A stretch of DNA of 64,000 bases from a bacterium (GTDB taxonomy: Bacteria; Myxococcota_A; Bradymonadia; Bradymonadales; Bradymonadaceae): positions 248,001 to 312,000 of the forward strand of contig JAUIBR010000001.1 of the NCBI GenBank assembly GCA_030427705.1, given 5' to 3'. Made by a program: the position numbers and the translations under genes. The notes under the pieces were generated by a model, which saw only the letters and a program-made list of their open reading frames with translations, searched no databases and had not been told where the DNA came from. Within the stretch, counting starts at the first letter, position 1. Each line of letters opens with the position of its first letter. Shown one piece after another: positions 46,020 through 54,613 of this stretch.

Positions 46020-46103
46020 CGCGCTTTGCGCTGGCGTCGCGCTTCGCGCTGGCGTCGCGCTTTGCGCTGGCTTCGTATTGGTGACGCGCTTCGCGCTGGG
46101 GTT
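46019..46103 (+). repeat. Array of GCGC-TTY-GCGC mini-hairpins
   Basis: Four copies of GCGCTTYGCGCTGG lie in the gap between the VWA gene and livM; the first three follow a spacing of about 18 bp (GCGC-TTT-GCGC or GCGC-TTC-GCGC then TGGCGTC), the last after a variant spacer. Same three-base-loop style as the array at 10702-10806. Confidence 0.82.
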
Positions 46104-46112
46104 CGGGAACCC

Positions 46113-47189
46113 TCAGTATTTGAAGGGCCAGGCCGAGAAGTAGCGTTTGATTCGCAGCCAAAATCCCAAAAGGCCTAGCGGCTCGTAGATCAAAAACAGA
46201 CACACCACGACCGCAAACAGCACCGTGGATTGCTGTGCCGACGTCAGGTTTTCTGACAAAAACGGGATATGGCGACCAACAGATTCGGCGAGCGGTGAAA
46301 TGACCGTGAAGCCGATTGCGCCGGCCACTGCGCCGAAAGTGGTTCCGATACCCCCCAACACAATCATCGCGATGTATTGAACGCTCATGTTGAGGTCGAA
46401 TGGCGGTTCGATCGTGATGTACTGCTGCTGGTAGGCGAACATCGCTCCTGCGACGCCTGCAAAGAACGAGGACAACGCGAAGGCGATGATCTTGGTGCGG
46501 GCGGGGTTGACGCCCAGAACGGCCGCAGCGAGGTCGTGGTCGCGTACAGCTATCATTGCACGGCCAAGGTCGGAGCGTTGAATGTTCTTCGACACCAACG
46601 CCGCTCCGACCGCGATCGTCACATAGACAAGATAGAGTTTCTTCTCGAATGGAATCTCGTAGTCACCGAACTCCCATGGTGCGTCAAACGTGGCATCACC
46701 CAGACCCGTGTACATCGGGACCGCAATCCCAGAAACGCCGCCGGTGATGTCGCCAAACGAGTGCAAGACATGGGCGACCAGGAAGAGCAGACCAATGGTG
46801 ACGATGGCGAGATAAAGGCCGCGAAGCCGCAGTGCAAAAGGCCCAATCGCCAGCCCAACCAGCGCCGCAGCCATTCCTGCGAGCGGCATGCCGAGCCACC
46901 ATGGGACCTGGAATTCATTACCAAGCACCGCAACGGTGTACGCGCCGACGGCTAAGAACGCCGCGTGTCCCAGCGAAATCTGCCCCGCGAAACCCGTCAG
47001 GATCATCAGGCCAATCGCACCCACAATCGACGTCGCAGTAAGATTGGCGATCGTCACCCACTTGGCCGAGGCGACCATCGGAAACACCAGCAGAAACGCA
47101 AGAGCGGCAATCAGACCGACCTTGTGCCACATGTCTGGGAAGAGCTTCAGGTCCTGCTCGTACGATGTGACGAGTTTCTTTGTTGGCAT
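46113..47189 (-). CDS. livM: Branched-chain amino acid-type ABC transporter permease LivM
   Basis: 358 aa from ATG 47189; the longer open frame upstream lies inside livH. About eight to ten membrane helices with the family signature GFAGQISLGHAAFLAVGAYTVAVL and VVRDHDLAAAVLGVNPARTKIIAFALSSFFAGVAGAMFAY (shown here as AVRDHDLAAA). The ATG shares a base with the livH stop (TAATG). No LivG, LivF or binding protein is in the window, so ATPases must be encoded elsewhere. Confidence 0.93.
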   Translation of the reverse strand: MPTKKLVTSYEQDLKLFPDMWHKVGLIAALAFLLVFPMVASAKWVTIANLTATSIVGAIGLMILTGFAGQISLGHAAFLAVGAYTVAVLGNEFQVPWWLGMPLAGMAAALVGLAIGPFALRLRGLYLAIVTIGLLFLVAHVLHSFGDITGGVSGIAVPMYTGLGDATFDAPWEFGDYEIPFEKKLYLVYVTIAVGAALVSKNIQRSDLGRAMIAVRDHDLAAAVLGVNPARTKIIAFALSSFFAGVAGAMFAYQQQYITIEPPFDLNMSVQYIAMIVLGGIGTTFGAVAGAIGFTVISPLAESVGRHIPFLSENLTSAQQSTVLFAVVVCLFLIYEPLGLLGFWLRIKRYFSAWPFKY

Positions 47190-48085
47190 TACACGCGCTC
47201 CACATCTTTCGTGCCGAACATGCCGTACGGCCGAATCATCAGGAACACGATCATGACGATATAGGGGAAGACTGCGTGGAAGTTGTGACCGAAGTGTCCA
47301 AGCTGTGGATTCAGATATCCCTGGCACCACACCTCGAGCACACCCAAAAGGACTCCCGCGACGACGGCTCCGCCCGGCGATTCGAGTCCACCGACGATAA
47401 CGGCAGGAAACGCCCGCAGAGCGACGAATCCGAGGTTTGCGTCGACGGTTCGTGGGAACATCCCAAGGAAGATGCCTCCCAATGCCGCCAGAGCACCCGC
47501 AATGAACCAGGTTGACCCAAAGATGCGACCGACCGGAATTCCAAGCGCAAGCGCTACCTCTTGGTCTCCTGCGGTCGCCCGCATCGCCACACCCAGTTTT
47601 GTGTATTTATTGACCAGAAAGAACGCCGTCAACGCCAGGGCACCCGCGACGATACCGGCCAAAGAGTTCGCCAAGATAGATGCCGTTCCAAGTTCGAAAC
47701 TCTTCGTCATTTCCCACGGTGTGGGCATGCCTACCGGGTCCGTTCCCCAAACGAGGACGACCAGAGTGCGTAGGACCAAACCAATGAAGATGGTGAGGAT
47801 GATCGTGACAAAAACCTGTCGGCCGATCATTCGGCGCAACACGAGTCGCTCAATACCTGCAGCTAATGCCCCTGTGATGACCATTGCGGCAACCAGAGCC
47901 ACATACCAGGGGACACCCTGGCTGCTGATGGCGACCATCGAAAACGCGCCGATGGTCAGAAACTCACCCTGTGCAAAATTGAAGACTTGAGACGCGCGGT
48001 AGATGACGACGAAGCCCAACGCTACGAGCGCATACACTGCGCCCAAAGCCAATCCCGAGATTGTGAGTTGGAGAAATGTCGACAT
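47189..48085 (-). CDS. livH: Branched-chain amino acid-type ABC transporter permease LivH
   Basis: 298 aa, eight membrane helices. LALGAVYALVALGFVVIYRASQVFNFAQGEFL at the N-terminus and VGGLESPGGAVVAGVLLGVLEV near the C-terminus are LivH hallmarks. It forms a heterodimer with LivM. Substrates of this class include branched-chain amino acids, urea and amides; none can be chosen here. It starts three bases after the NNX lipoprotein gene, on the same strand. Confidence 0.93.
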   Translation of the reverse strand: MSTFLQLTISGLALGAVYALVALGFVVIYRASQVFNFAQGEFLTIGAFSMVAISSQGVPWYVALVAAMVITGALAAGIERLVLRRMIGRQVFVTIILTIFIGLVLRTLVVLVWGTDPVGMPTPWEMTKSFELGTASILANSLAGIVAGALALTAFFLVNKYTKLGVAMRATAGDQEVALALGIPVGRIFGSTWFIAGALAALGGIFLGMFPRTVDANLGFVALRAFPAVIVGGLESPGGAVVAGVLLGVLEVWCQGYLNPQLGHFGHNFHAVFPYIVMIVFLMIRPYGMFGTKDVERV

Positions 48086-48088
48086 TAA

Positions 48089-48739
48089 TTAGTCGGCGAC
48101 TCTTGCACCGCAGAAGCGGTTGACGACTTCAATCACGGATTCTTCTTCACGGCAAAAGTCGATATCCGCAGCAAAGCTGAATCCGCCATCAAACGTGTTG
48201 CACTCGCAGCGCGTTGAACCATCGGCAGAGACCGAACAGTCGAGAGCCACAAAATCCTCTGGGCATTCTGAGATGAAGAAGCAGAAGTCCATGCCTCGCT
48301 CAAACTCGTATTGGTCGCAATCCCACGCGACTTCACACATCCCAACTTCCTGCTCGATGGTTCCCGTGCAGACAAGCCCATCTGAGCAATCTCGGCTCGA
48401 GTCACAGAACTCGCCGAAATTATTGAAGTTGTTGTTGTTCACGTTGTTATTGAAATTGTTGAAGTTGTTGTTGTTCACGTTGTTGAAGTTGTTGTTGTTC
48501 ACGTTGTTAACGTTATTGACGTTATTTACGTTGTTAACGTTGTTGACGTTGTTTGCATTGTTGACGTTGTTGGCGCGGTTGTTTTCACCGCCAACACACA
48601 GTCCCTGCGAGCAAACTCGCCCAAATCGACACTCCGAATCGCTAGCGCAACCGGCGTCGTCCAGCGTGCAACCTGAGAGCGAAAATAGCGCCGCAGCCAG
48701 CGCTGCAGCGGACAAAATCGTCAGCTTGATAGACTTCAT
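48089..48739 (-). CDS. Cys-rich lipoprotein with NNX/NNF linker
   Basis: 216 aa from ATG 48739, with GAGG five bases upstream. Lipobox LSGC, then TLDDAGCASDSECRFGRVCSQGLCVGGE (a small Cys knot), then about 55 residues of NN(V/A/F)N repeats, then a second Cys-rich part (FCDSSRDCSDGLVC ... CFFISECPEDFVALDC). So here the Asn linker joins two disulfide domains rather than following the lipobox directly. The adjacent livHM genes start three bases later; a ligand-capture role for that transporter is possible but unsupported by similarity. Confidence 0.82.
   Translation of the reverse strand: MKSIKLTILSAAALAAALFSLSGCTLDDAGCASDSECRFGRVCSQGLCVGGENNRANNVNNANNVNNVNNVNNVNNVNNVNNNNFNNVNNNNFNNFNNNVNNNNFNNFGEFCDSSRDCSDGLVCTGTIEQEVGMCEVAWDCDQYEFERGMDFCFFISECPEDFVALDCSVSADGSTRCECNTFDGGFSFAADIDFCREEESVIEVVNRFCGARVAD
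48417..48588 (-). repeat. In-frame repeat coding for NNX/NNF linker
   Basis: Units AACAACGTG and AACAACTTC type on the minus strand, with blocks of several units repeated at higher order (the NNNNFNN blocks occur three times). Confidence 0.88.
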
Positions 48740-48762
48740 CACAACCTCAAACCACACGAACG

Positions 48763-49575
48763 CTAGGCGTTCGGGCCAAACGCGATCACCAGGTAACCGC
48801 CAGATTTTTCGTCTTTCTGAAGCTCCAGCAGACCTTTCTGGCTGGCGTCTTCAAGTAGTTCATTGAAGCTCCGATAACCATAGAAGTTCTCGGAGAACTG
48901 CGGAAGCTTACGCTTGATGACCTGCTTGATATGCGAACCCCAGATGTTGCCATCACGTTCTTCAAACAGGGATTCGGTGGTCTCAAGCACCAGCTCCAAG
49001 CCTTCTTCTTTGTCGCCCGTTTCGTCCGATTCATTCGAACCCTTCTCGGGACTTGCTGCTTTCTTCGGTCGCTTGGGCTTCTTGGACTTGCGGCCCTTTT
49101 GGCGGCGCACGAGGTCGTCATAGAAGATGTACTCGTCGCAGTTTTCGATGAGCAGTTTTGATGACGCAGCCTTCACGCCAACGCCGATGACGGTCTTGTT
49201 GTTCTCGCGCAGCTTGCTGACAAGCGGTGAGAAGTCGGAATCGCCTGAGATAATGACGAAACAGCCGACGTGTTTCTTCGTGTAGCAGAGGTCGAGTGCG
49301 TCAACGACCATGCGGATATCAGCGGAGTTCTTGCCGGAGTACGAAACGTGCGGAATCTCGATCATCTCGAACGCCGCTTCGTGCATGGGCTTTTTCGCGG
49401 ATTTGAAACCTTCCCAATCTGCGTAGGCGCGCTTCACGACAATCGTTCCCTTATCCAAGAGTCTCTGGAGAATCAGGTCGATATCAAATGTCGGGTAGTT
49501 AGCGTCGCGTGCGCCGATGGCTACGTTTTCGAAATCGCAGAAAATGGCGAGGTTTGGTGTGTCTGAGCTAGACAT
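48763..49575 (-). CDS. NYN-domain (LabA-like) RNase with C-terminal OST-HTH/LOTUS-like domain
   Basis: 270 aa from ATG 49575, preceded by AGGAG. The NYN/PIN-like core has FCDFENVAIGARD (first Asp), NSADIRMVVDALDL (second) and VIISGDSDFSPLV (third metal Asp). A highly basic linker (RRQKGRKSKKPKRPKK) and an acidic stretch follow. The C-terminal ~75 residues (IKQVIKRKLPQFSENFYGYRSFNELLEDASQKGLLELQ) fit the OST-HTH/LOTUS fold, an RNA-binding domain. Probably an RNA-processing enzyme. Confidence 0.92.
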   Translation of the reverse strand: MSSSDTPNLAIFCDFENVAIGARDANYPTFDIDLILQRLLDKGTIVVKRAYADWEGFKSAKKPMHEAAFEMIEIPHVSYSGKNSADIRMVVDALDLCYTKKHVGCFVIISGDSDFSPLVSKLRENNKTVIGVGVKAASSKLLIENCDEYIFYDDLVRRQKGRKSKKPKRPKKAASPEKGSNESDETGDKEEGLELVLETTESLFEERDGNIWGSHIKQVIKRKLPQFSENFYGYRSFNELLEDASQKGLLELQKDEKSGGYLVIAFGPNA

Positions 49576-49788
49576 CGGTCTCCTGTTTAAAATCAAAAAT
49601 TAGTGCTCAATTCATCGACCTACGAACTAACATATGCGGCGGATAAACGCCAATCGAGTGTGTTTGGACGGGCTTACAGCAGTTTCGATGACGATGCCGT
49701 TACAGATCCCCATGAGGCTTGATTCGATGTTGCAGACCGGATAAACAAACGCCGGAAACCCAAATGCTTTGAAGCCCATGGAGCTACA

Positions 49789-51693
49789 ATGAAAATCAAG
49801 AATATCGCACCACTTCTGGCCGCCGGACTCGTTTTGACGTTCGCTGCTTGCGGTGATGATGACGACCCAAAAGGTAATCCGAACAACGTTAACAACGTCA
49901 ACAACGTTAACAATTCGAACAACGTCAATAACGTCAATAACGTCAATAACGTGAACAACGTTAACAACGTTAACAATTCGAATAACGTCAACAACTCGAA
50001 CAACTCGAATAACTCGAACAACTCGAACAACTCGAATAACTCGAATAACTCGAACAACTCGAATAACTCGAATAACTCGAATAACTCGAATAACTCGAAC
50101 AACTCGAATAACTCGAATAACGCGATGCCGAATCCGGCTGCGGCAACCCAGATTACCGACGTAATTGGCGGCACCGCCGGCATGATCGAAGGCGCGGCTG
50201 TGACGTACGTGAAGCAAGCCGTTGGTGACGACGCTTCTGGCTTCTTCCTGCAGGCAACTCAGGACGGACCAGCGGTATTCGTTGCTGCTGACCTCACGAC
50301 CACGACGGTCGCGGTTGGTGATATCGTTACGTTGATGGCGGACACGATTGATACGTCCGCTGCGACGAATATTTCTGTTACGGCGTTCAGCTCGTTCATG
50401 GTGACCGATTCGGGCTACGACGTGACGATGCTGACGCAAGACGTTTCGGCCGCTGCCGACCTCGCGACGGCGCTCGCAAACTACGAGTCTGAATTGGTGA
50501 CCGCAGCTGTTACCGTGACCAGCGACCTTCGATTTGCAGGGGTTGGCCACCTCCAGGCCGACGTCATGACGGCCGGCGCATCGGCCGATGTCACCGTCCG
50601 TTTCGACGATTCGCTTAGCTCGCCAGCCTTCGGTTCAGGTTGCTCATTCACCGTGAATGACACGCCTCTTTGGCACTTTGCCGCCACGGCTCAATTGTCA
50701 GTTTACGACCTCGCTGAGATTGACAGCATCACCTGCCCGGCTCCGACGGTCTCGGCTGCTGTGGCAAGCTCGACTACCGAAGTTGTCCTGACCTTCGACC
50801 GTGACATCGACGACACCAGCATCACCGATGCTGCAACGCAATTCACGTTCGACAACGGCTTGACCGCTTCGGCTGCATCCGTCAACGGAAACGAAGTAAC
50901 GCTCACGACGTCGGCACAGACCGGCGGAACGACTTACACAGTCACGGTCGCCGATACGGTCCTCGATGTGTTGGGAACGGGCGTGGATATGAACAACAAC
51001 ACCGCGATGTTCGGTGGATTTGTGACACCTGCAATGCTTCGACTCAATGAGATCAATCTGGACGGTGCCAGCGGATGCGACCTCATTGAGGTTCGCGTTG
51101 TTGGAGCCGGCTCCACAGCTGGCATTCAGGTCGGAGCTCGCGGTTCAAGCAGCGTTACGCTTCCGGACATCAATGTAAGCGTCAACGACTACATTGTTGT
51201 GCACTTCGGAAGCACTGCGAACTGCACCACCGCTGGTGTGGCCGACGAGACCACATCGCCGACTGATCAGGCGGCAGCGAACTTCCCAGAAAACTATGAT
51301 ACTGCCTACGACATCTACCAGCGCTCTGGCGGACTTACGGCAACCGACAATGTCGCCACTGTCGAAAACGCGCTTGGCGAAATCGTGGACGCTGTGCTGT
51401 TGCACGACGCTTACGGCGCTTGCACAGGCGAGACCGCCGCTAGCGCGTCGGAAGCACTTGCAACAAACGTCGTAGCAGCAAACCAATGGCAGAATGTTGG
51501 AGGCGGAACGCCAGCTAATGGCTATGTTGACGAAGACTTCTGCAACCACGCTGCACCTCTCGATGGCGCAAGCGATGTCTCCACATCGATTTCTCGCATC
51601 GACGATACCGATGACAACGATAAAGACGATTGGTCAACCGCAGCTATCTCCTCAACCTGGGGAGCTAACAACGCCGGTCAATCCGACCTGTAG
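49789..51693 (+). CDS. Large lipoprotein with NNS linker, OB-like and Ig-like domains
   Basis: 634 aa. Lipobox FAAC at about residue 21, then GDDDDPKGNP and about 80 residues of NNX repeat (V first, then a pure NNS run). Next a beta domain (ATQITDVIGGTAGMIEGAAVTYVKQAVGDDASGFFLQATQDGPAVFVA) like the OB-fold domains of extracellular nucleases. Then a Big_5-like Ig domain (VASSTTEVVLTFDRDIDDTSIT...YTVTVADTVLD), and a lamin-tail-like end (MLRLNEINLDGASGCDLIEVRV). No nuclease core is seen, so a binding role fits better. Confidence 0.82.
   Translation: MKIKNIAPLLAAGLVLTFAACGDDDDPKGNPNNVNNVNNVNNSNNVNNVNNVNNVNNVNNVNNSNNVNNSNNSNNSNNSNNSNNSNNSNNSNNSNNSNNSNNSNNSNNSNNAMPNPAAATQITDVIGGTAGMIEGAAVTYVKQAVGDDASGFFLQATQDGPAVFVAADLTTTTVAVGDIVTLMADTIDTSAATNISVTAFSSFMVTDSGYDVTMLTQDVSAAADLATALANYESELVTAAVTVTSDLRFAGVGHLQADVMTAGASADVTVRFDDSLSSPAFGSGCSFTVNDTPLWHFAATAQLSVYDLAEIDSITCPAPTVSAAVASSTTEVVLTFDRDIDDTSITDAATQFTFDNGLTASAASVNGNEVTLTTSAQTGGTTYTVTVADTVLDVLGTGVDMNNNTAMFGGFVTPAMLRLNEINLDGASGCDLIEVRVVGAGSTAGIQVGARGSSSVTLPDINVSVNDYIVVHFGSTANCTTAGVADETTSPTDQAAANFPENYDTAYDIYQRSGGLTATDNVATVENALGEIVDAVLLHDAYGACTGETAASASEALATNVVAANQWQNVGGGTPANGYVDEDFCNHAAPLDGASDVSTSISRIDDTDDNDKDDWSTAAISSTWGANNAGQSDL
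49882..50121 (+). repeat. In-frame 9-bp repeat coding for NNV then NNS linker
   Basis: AACAACGTT-type units change to AATAACTCG units about halfway. The reverse strand reads FEL repeats, a by-product. The long near-identical run of AACTCGAAT is a candidate for length variation by slippage. Confidence 0.92.
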
Positions 51694-51716
51694 TCACAGT
51701 TAGACCAAAAAGATTT

Positions 51717-51748
51717 GGCCAGCACGGATCCCCGTGCTGGCCTTTTTT
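51717..51748 (+). terminator. Rho-independent terminator
   Basis: GGCCAGCACGG and CCGTGCTGGCC pair around a four-base loop and are followed by TTTTTT, 24 bases after the stop of the large NNS lipoprotein. Confidence 0.93.
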
Positions 51749-51862
51749 GTTAGTAAGACAGAGAGGCTTTAAGGCAGTAAGGGGCCTCGTTTTTTGTGCT
51801 GTTGGCAAATGCGCAATTTTTCAACTACATTCTCCCGGCACTAAACAAGCAGGGAGAAGACC

Positions 51863-52786
51863 ATGGGAGCTTGGGGCGAACTACCACCAGCGAATCCGGA
51901 AGGCGGCTCGTTGGGCGCTGACGACATTCAGATTCATCGACGCGATCCACACATGGGAGGCGTCACCAGCGGAGCGATCGAGCTCGCATGGGAAAAGGTC
52001 AAAGAAAAGCCGTTCGAGACGCTCTTCTTGGCCTTTCTATCGCTGATCTTCGGCGGAGGTAGTGGGAGTTGTAACAACATCCCCAACCCCGGCGGAGGAA
52101 GCAGTTACGACGACGGCTCCCAGTACGACTACAACTACAACAACTCCGACTACACCTACGAGTTCTTCGGCGACTTCAATGTTCAGTCGTTCTTTGATTC
52201 GATAGGCGGGGATGCGACCGGCAACCTATTTGGCGGCATGGGCGCAGCCGAAATGGGAATCATCGTCGGTGTCATCATCGTCGTTTTCGTCGTCGGTATC
52301 GTCTTCTGGGTGATTGGCTCCCTGGTTCAGGGTGGTCAGGCCATCTTCTGGATGCGACATATCCGTGGGCAGAACTCTGATTTGGGCAAGAGCACCCGTG
52401 CGGTGGGCTTCCTGCTTCCCATCATGATCACCAATCTCTTGGTCGGCATCGCGACAATATTCGGACTGCTCTTCCTCATCGTGCCGGGCATCATCCTAGC
52501 GTTGGGTATGCAGTTCGTTCTGTACATCATCTGCGACAAGAACGTGGGTTATATCGAGGCGATGAAGACGAGCTGGAGGCTGACGGATGGCCATAAGGTC
52601 GACATCTTCATCCTGCTCATCATCCTCGCCCTATTGAATTTCGTAGGTTTGCTAGCGTGTTGCGTGGGAATCATCGCAACTATTGCAGTTGGCCAAGGCG
52701 CGATGGCTATCGTGTACGACCGTCTCGCGGAGCCAGGTAATGCTTACTTGGAATCCGGCGAAGAAATGAGCCACGTGTTCGAGTAA
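51863..52786 (+). CDS. Integral membrane protein, DUF975/YciC-like fold
   Basis: 307 aa, no signal peptide. A soluble N-terminus leads to an amphipathic stretch, a Gly/Tyr/Asn-rich loop (about 70-100, GGGSSYDDGSQYDYNYNNSDYTYEFF), and then about five membrane helices (about 130-290). The second half, with FWMRHIRGQNSDLGKSTRAVGFLLPIMITNLLVGIATIFGLLFLIVPGIILALGMQFVLYIICDKNVGYIEAMKTSWRLTDGHK, resembles DUF975/YciC-like proteins. Function unknown. It follows a terminator, so it is a separate unit. Confidence 0.72.
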   Translation: MGAWGELPPANPEGGSLGADDIQIHRRDPHMGGVTSGAIELAWEKVKEKPFETLFLAFLSLIFGGGSGSCNNIPNPGGGSSYDDGSQYDYNYNNSDYTYEFFGDFNVQSFFDSIGGDATGNLFGGMGAAEMGIIVGVIIVVFVVGIVFWVIGSLVQGGQAIFWMRHIRGQNSDLGKSTRAVGFLLPIMITNLLVGIATIFGLLFLIVPGIILALGMQFVLYIICDKNVGYIEAMKTSWRLTDGHKVDIFILLIILALLNFVGLLACCVGIIATIAVGQGAMAIVYDRLAEPGNAYLESGEEMSHVFE

Positions 52787-52799
52787 CGCGGCACCGACC

Positions 52800-53504
52800 C
52801 TATTCAGCTGACCAGGCGTCGTATTTCTTTGCGGGGTCTGGTCCAGCGAACACCTGAACCGCTTTCAGCGGTTTTTCACCAGACTTAAAACTAACCTCGG
52901 CGTTGGCCGGCATGAAAATCATCGTGCCCGGTGCAACGGCATGCTCTGTGCCGTCGATCGTGATGGTTCCGTCGCCTTCAAGCACGTAGATGTACTCTTC
53001 GGTCTCGTCGCGATGGGCCGGAACCTCAGCGCCAGCTTCCATCGACAAAATGCCGACGAACGCATTGTCACCTGTGGCGAGGCTCGTGATCTGAGCCTTC
53101 CCATTTGGCGACTTGCGGCTGACCTGCTGCGCAGCTGGGGTCACCGCTGCCGCACGAGGAATTGCTGGACCCGACGCTGCCTCAGCGCAGGTTGGCGGCT
53201 CAAAATCACGCCCTTCAAGGATGCGGCCCTCGCCCACTTTGAGCATGACCGGCATGCCTTCCCATTCTGCCAGGTCACCCGCAAACAATGGTGCGGGCGG
53301 TAGGAACGCCGTTGGGACCTCCGCCGTCGTGACCATATCTGCCGTGAACTCTTCGCCGGCCTCAATATCACGTGTGGTCTTCAACACGGTGACAGTGTCT
53401 TTCATGGTTTTGATGGCGCTCTCGTCGGTCTCGGAGACCGATGCGCAGCCGGTAAACCAGATGGCGAGTGCGATTATCAATGATAGTCGTTTCAACATAT
53501 TCAT
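52800..53504 (-). CDS. Lipoprotein with SAF-like and cupin domains
   Basis: 234 aa. Lipobox FTGC at about residue 20. Residues about 35-105 (VLKTTRDIEAGEEFTADMVTTAEVPTAFL...GRIL) match the SAF/CpaB-type domain seen in pilus-assembly and antifreeze-like proteins. Residues about 130-225 form a cupin (EVPAHRDETEEYIYVLEGDGTITIDGTEHAVAPGTMIFMPANAEVSF) with His144 region and Glu residues as possible metal ligands. I know of no named family with this fusion. It could bind a sugar or metal in the periplasm. Stops 15 bases before the isoaspartyl peptidase gene's end. Confidence 0.75.
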   Translation of the reverse strand: MNMLKRLSLIIALAIWFTGCASVSETDESAIKTMKDTVTVLKTTRDIEAGEEFTADMVTTAEVPTAFLPPAPLFAGDLAEWEGMPVMLKVGEGRILEGRDFEPPTCAEAASGPAIPRAAAVTPAAQQVSRKSPNGKAQITSLATGDNAFVGILSMEAGAEVPAHRDETEEYIYVLEGDGTITIDGTEHAVAPGTMIFMPANAEVSFKSGEKPLKAVQVFAGPDPAKKYDAWSAE

Positions 53505-53519
53505 TCCTTGAAGGTCTGA

Positions 53520-54446
53520 TTAGAGAACACGCACAACTGTGGGTTCTTCTGAAGCATCTAGTGAATCTTGTGCGGCGCCATCATGCCATGCGGCGATGAG
53601 AAGCGCACTTGCCTTACCCCAAACCACATTTCCATGAGCATCTATTGCGATCGCACCGATCATTCGACCGCGTTCGGCGCTCTCGTCGATGGACTTTCGC
53701 ATCGCATCCTCAAGCGACGCGCCATCTTCAACGCGCACGACAACGCGAACCGCGAATCCCTCGTCTACGATGTCTTCGCCGATTCCGGTCACGCTGATGG
53801 CAGCAGCAGGGCTGGCGAAGTTACCGGCAGCGGTCGCGGAATCGGAGACGCGGCCGAGCCGCTCAAAACCGCGTCCGCCAGTCGAGGTTCCCACCGCCAA
53901 GTTGCCATCGATGTCGATCGCAACGACACCGATGGTTCCTGTGCGATCCGAACGCCCCTCGGCGACGACATCAGCGGGGTCGCGGCGAAACCCTCCGGTC
54001 CGCTCCGCACTCCATTCGCTGATCCGTTTATCGGTTCGGGGGTCATAGGTCGGTAGGTTCATCTCGCGGGCGAGTTCTTGCGCACCCCGGCCGGAGGTCA
54101 CACGGTCTGGAAAGTCCTGAAGGTAGCGGGCCATCGTGATGGGATTTTGTACGCCTTCAACATTGATAACACCCGAGAACGCGCGTGAAGTTCCGTCCAT
54201 GACGCTTGCGCTCATGCGGACGTTGCCATCGGCCTGAAGCACGGAGCCAGTGCCTGCGTTGAAGTTAGGGTCATCTTCCAGCAGGCGGCATCCCTCTTCT
54301 ACGACATCCATCGCAGCATTGCCGGCATCCAGTTTCGACTGCAGCAACGTGGCAATCCGCCTGATGCTCTCGCGCACAGCGGGCCGCCGGGACGGGTCAC
54401 GAAAGGCGCGTCCTGCTCCACCGTGGATGATGACGCGCGGTTTCAC
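53520..54446 (-). CDS. Isoaspartyl peptidase / type 2 L-asparaginase (Ntn hydrolase)
   Basis: 308 aa. N-terminal VIIHGGAGR, NFNAGTGSVLQADGNVRMSASVMDG and the autocleavage site GTIGVVAID, with Thr171 as the likely nucleophile freed by self-processing. TSTGGRGFERLGRVSDSATAAGNFAS completes the substrate pocket. It removes isoaspartyl residues or hydrolyses Asn. No signal peptide. The GTG start overlaps the stop of a small membrane ORF (GTGA), which supports both. With so many Asn-rich lipoproteins, a role in clearing isoaspartate is plausible. Confidence 0.93.
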   Translation of the reverse strand: MKPRVIIHGGAGRAFRDPSRRPAVRESIRRIATLLQSKLDAGNAAMDVVEEGCRLLEDDPNFNAGTGSVLQADGNVRMSASVMDGTSRAFSGVINVEGVQNPITMARYLQDFPDRVTSGRGAQELAREMNLPTYDPRTDKRISEWSAERTGGFRRDPADVVAEGRSDRTGTIGVVAIDIDGNLAVGTSTGGRGFERLGRVSDSATAAGNFASPAAAISVTGIGEDIVDEGFAVRVVVRVEDGASLEDAMRKSIDESAERGRMIGAIAIDAHGNVVWGKASALLIAAWHDGAAQDSLDASEEPTVVRVL

Positions 54447-54613
54447 CCCTCGCCCTTTCGTATGAAGTAGACCAAGGTTGCGGCGAACACGAGTCCGACG
54501 AGCACGCCGATTCCCTCGAACGGAACGACGACATAGCCACCTAAACAGCCCGGTTCGGCTGAGGGTGGTGGCGCGGCTTGCGCCATGATGGCAAGGTGTA
54601 GCAATGACTGCAT
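54443..54613 (-). CDS. Small single-pass membrane protein (56 aa)
   Basis: Reads MQSLLHLAIMAQAAPPPSA, then CLGGYVVVPFEGIGVLVGLVFAATLVYFIRKGEG. An N-terminal signal-like part and one membrane helix near the C-terminus can be seen. Its stop overlaps the GTG start of the isoaspartyl peptidase gene (GTGA), and its own start overlaps the divergent lipoprotein gene by ten bases. No clear ribosome site; a second ATG at 54586 is possible. Family unknown. Confidence 0.5.
   Translation of the reverse strand: MQSLLHLAIMAQAAPPPSAEPGCLGGYVVVPFEGIGVLVGLVFAATLVYFIRKGEG

Noticed and set aside
46019-46103. Possible CRISPR or tRNA-like structure
   Set aside because: Units are ~18 bp, self-complementary with three-base loops, and without spacers or cloverleaf.
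49627-50550. Long minus-strand ORF with VIRVIRVVRVI repeats, and the FEL-repeat ORF at 49674-50183
   Set aside because: Both are the complement of the NNX-coding repeat of the lipoprotein at 49789-51693; repetition keeps all frames open. No ribosome site or family match.
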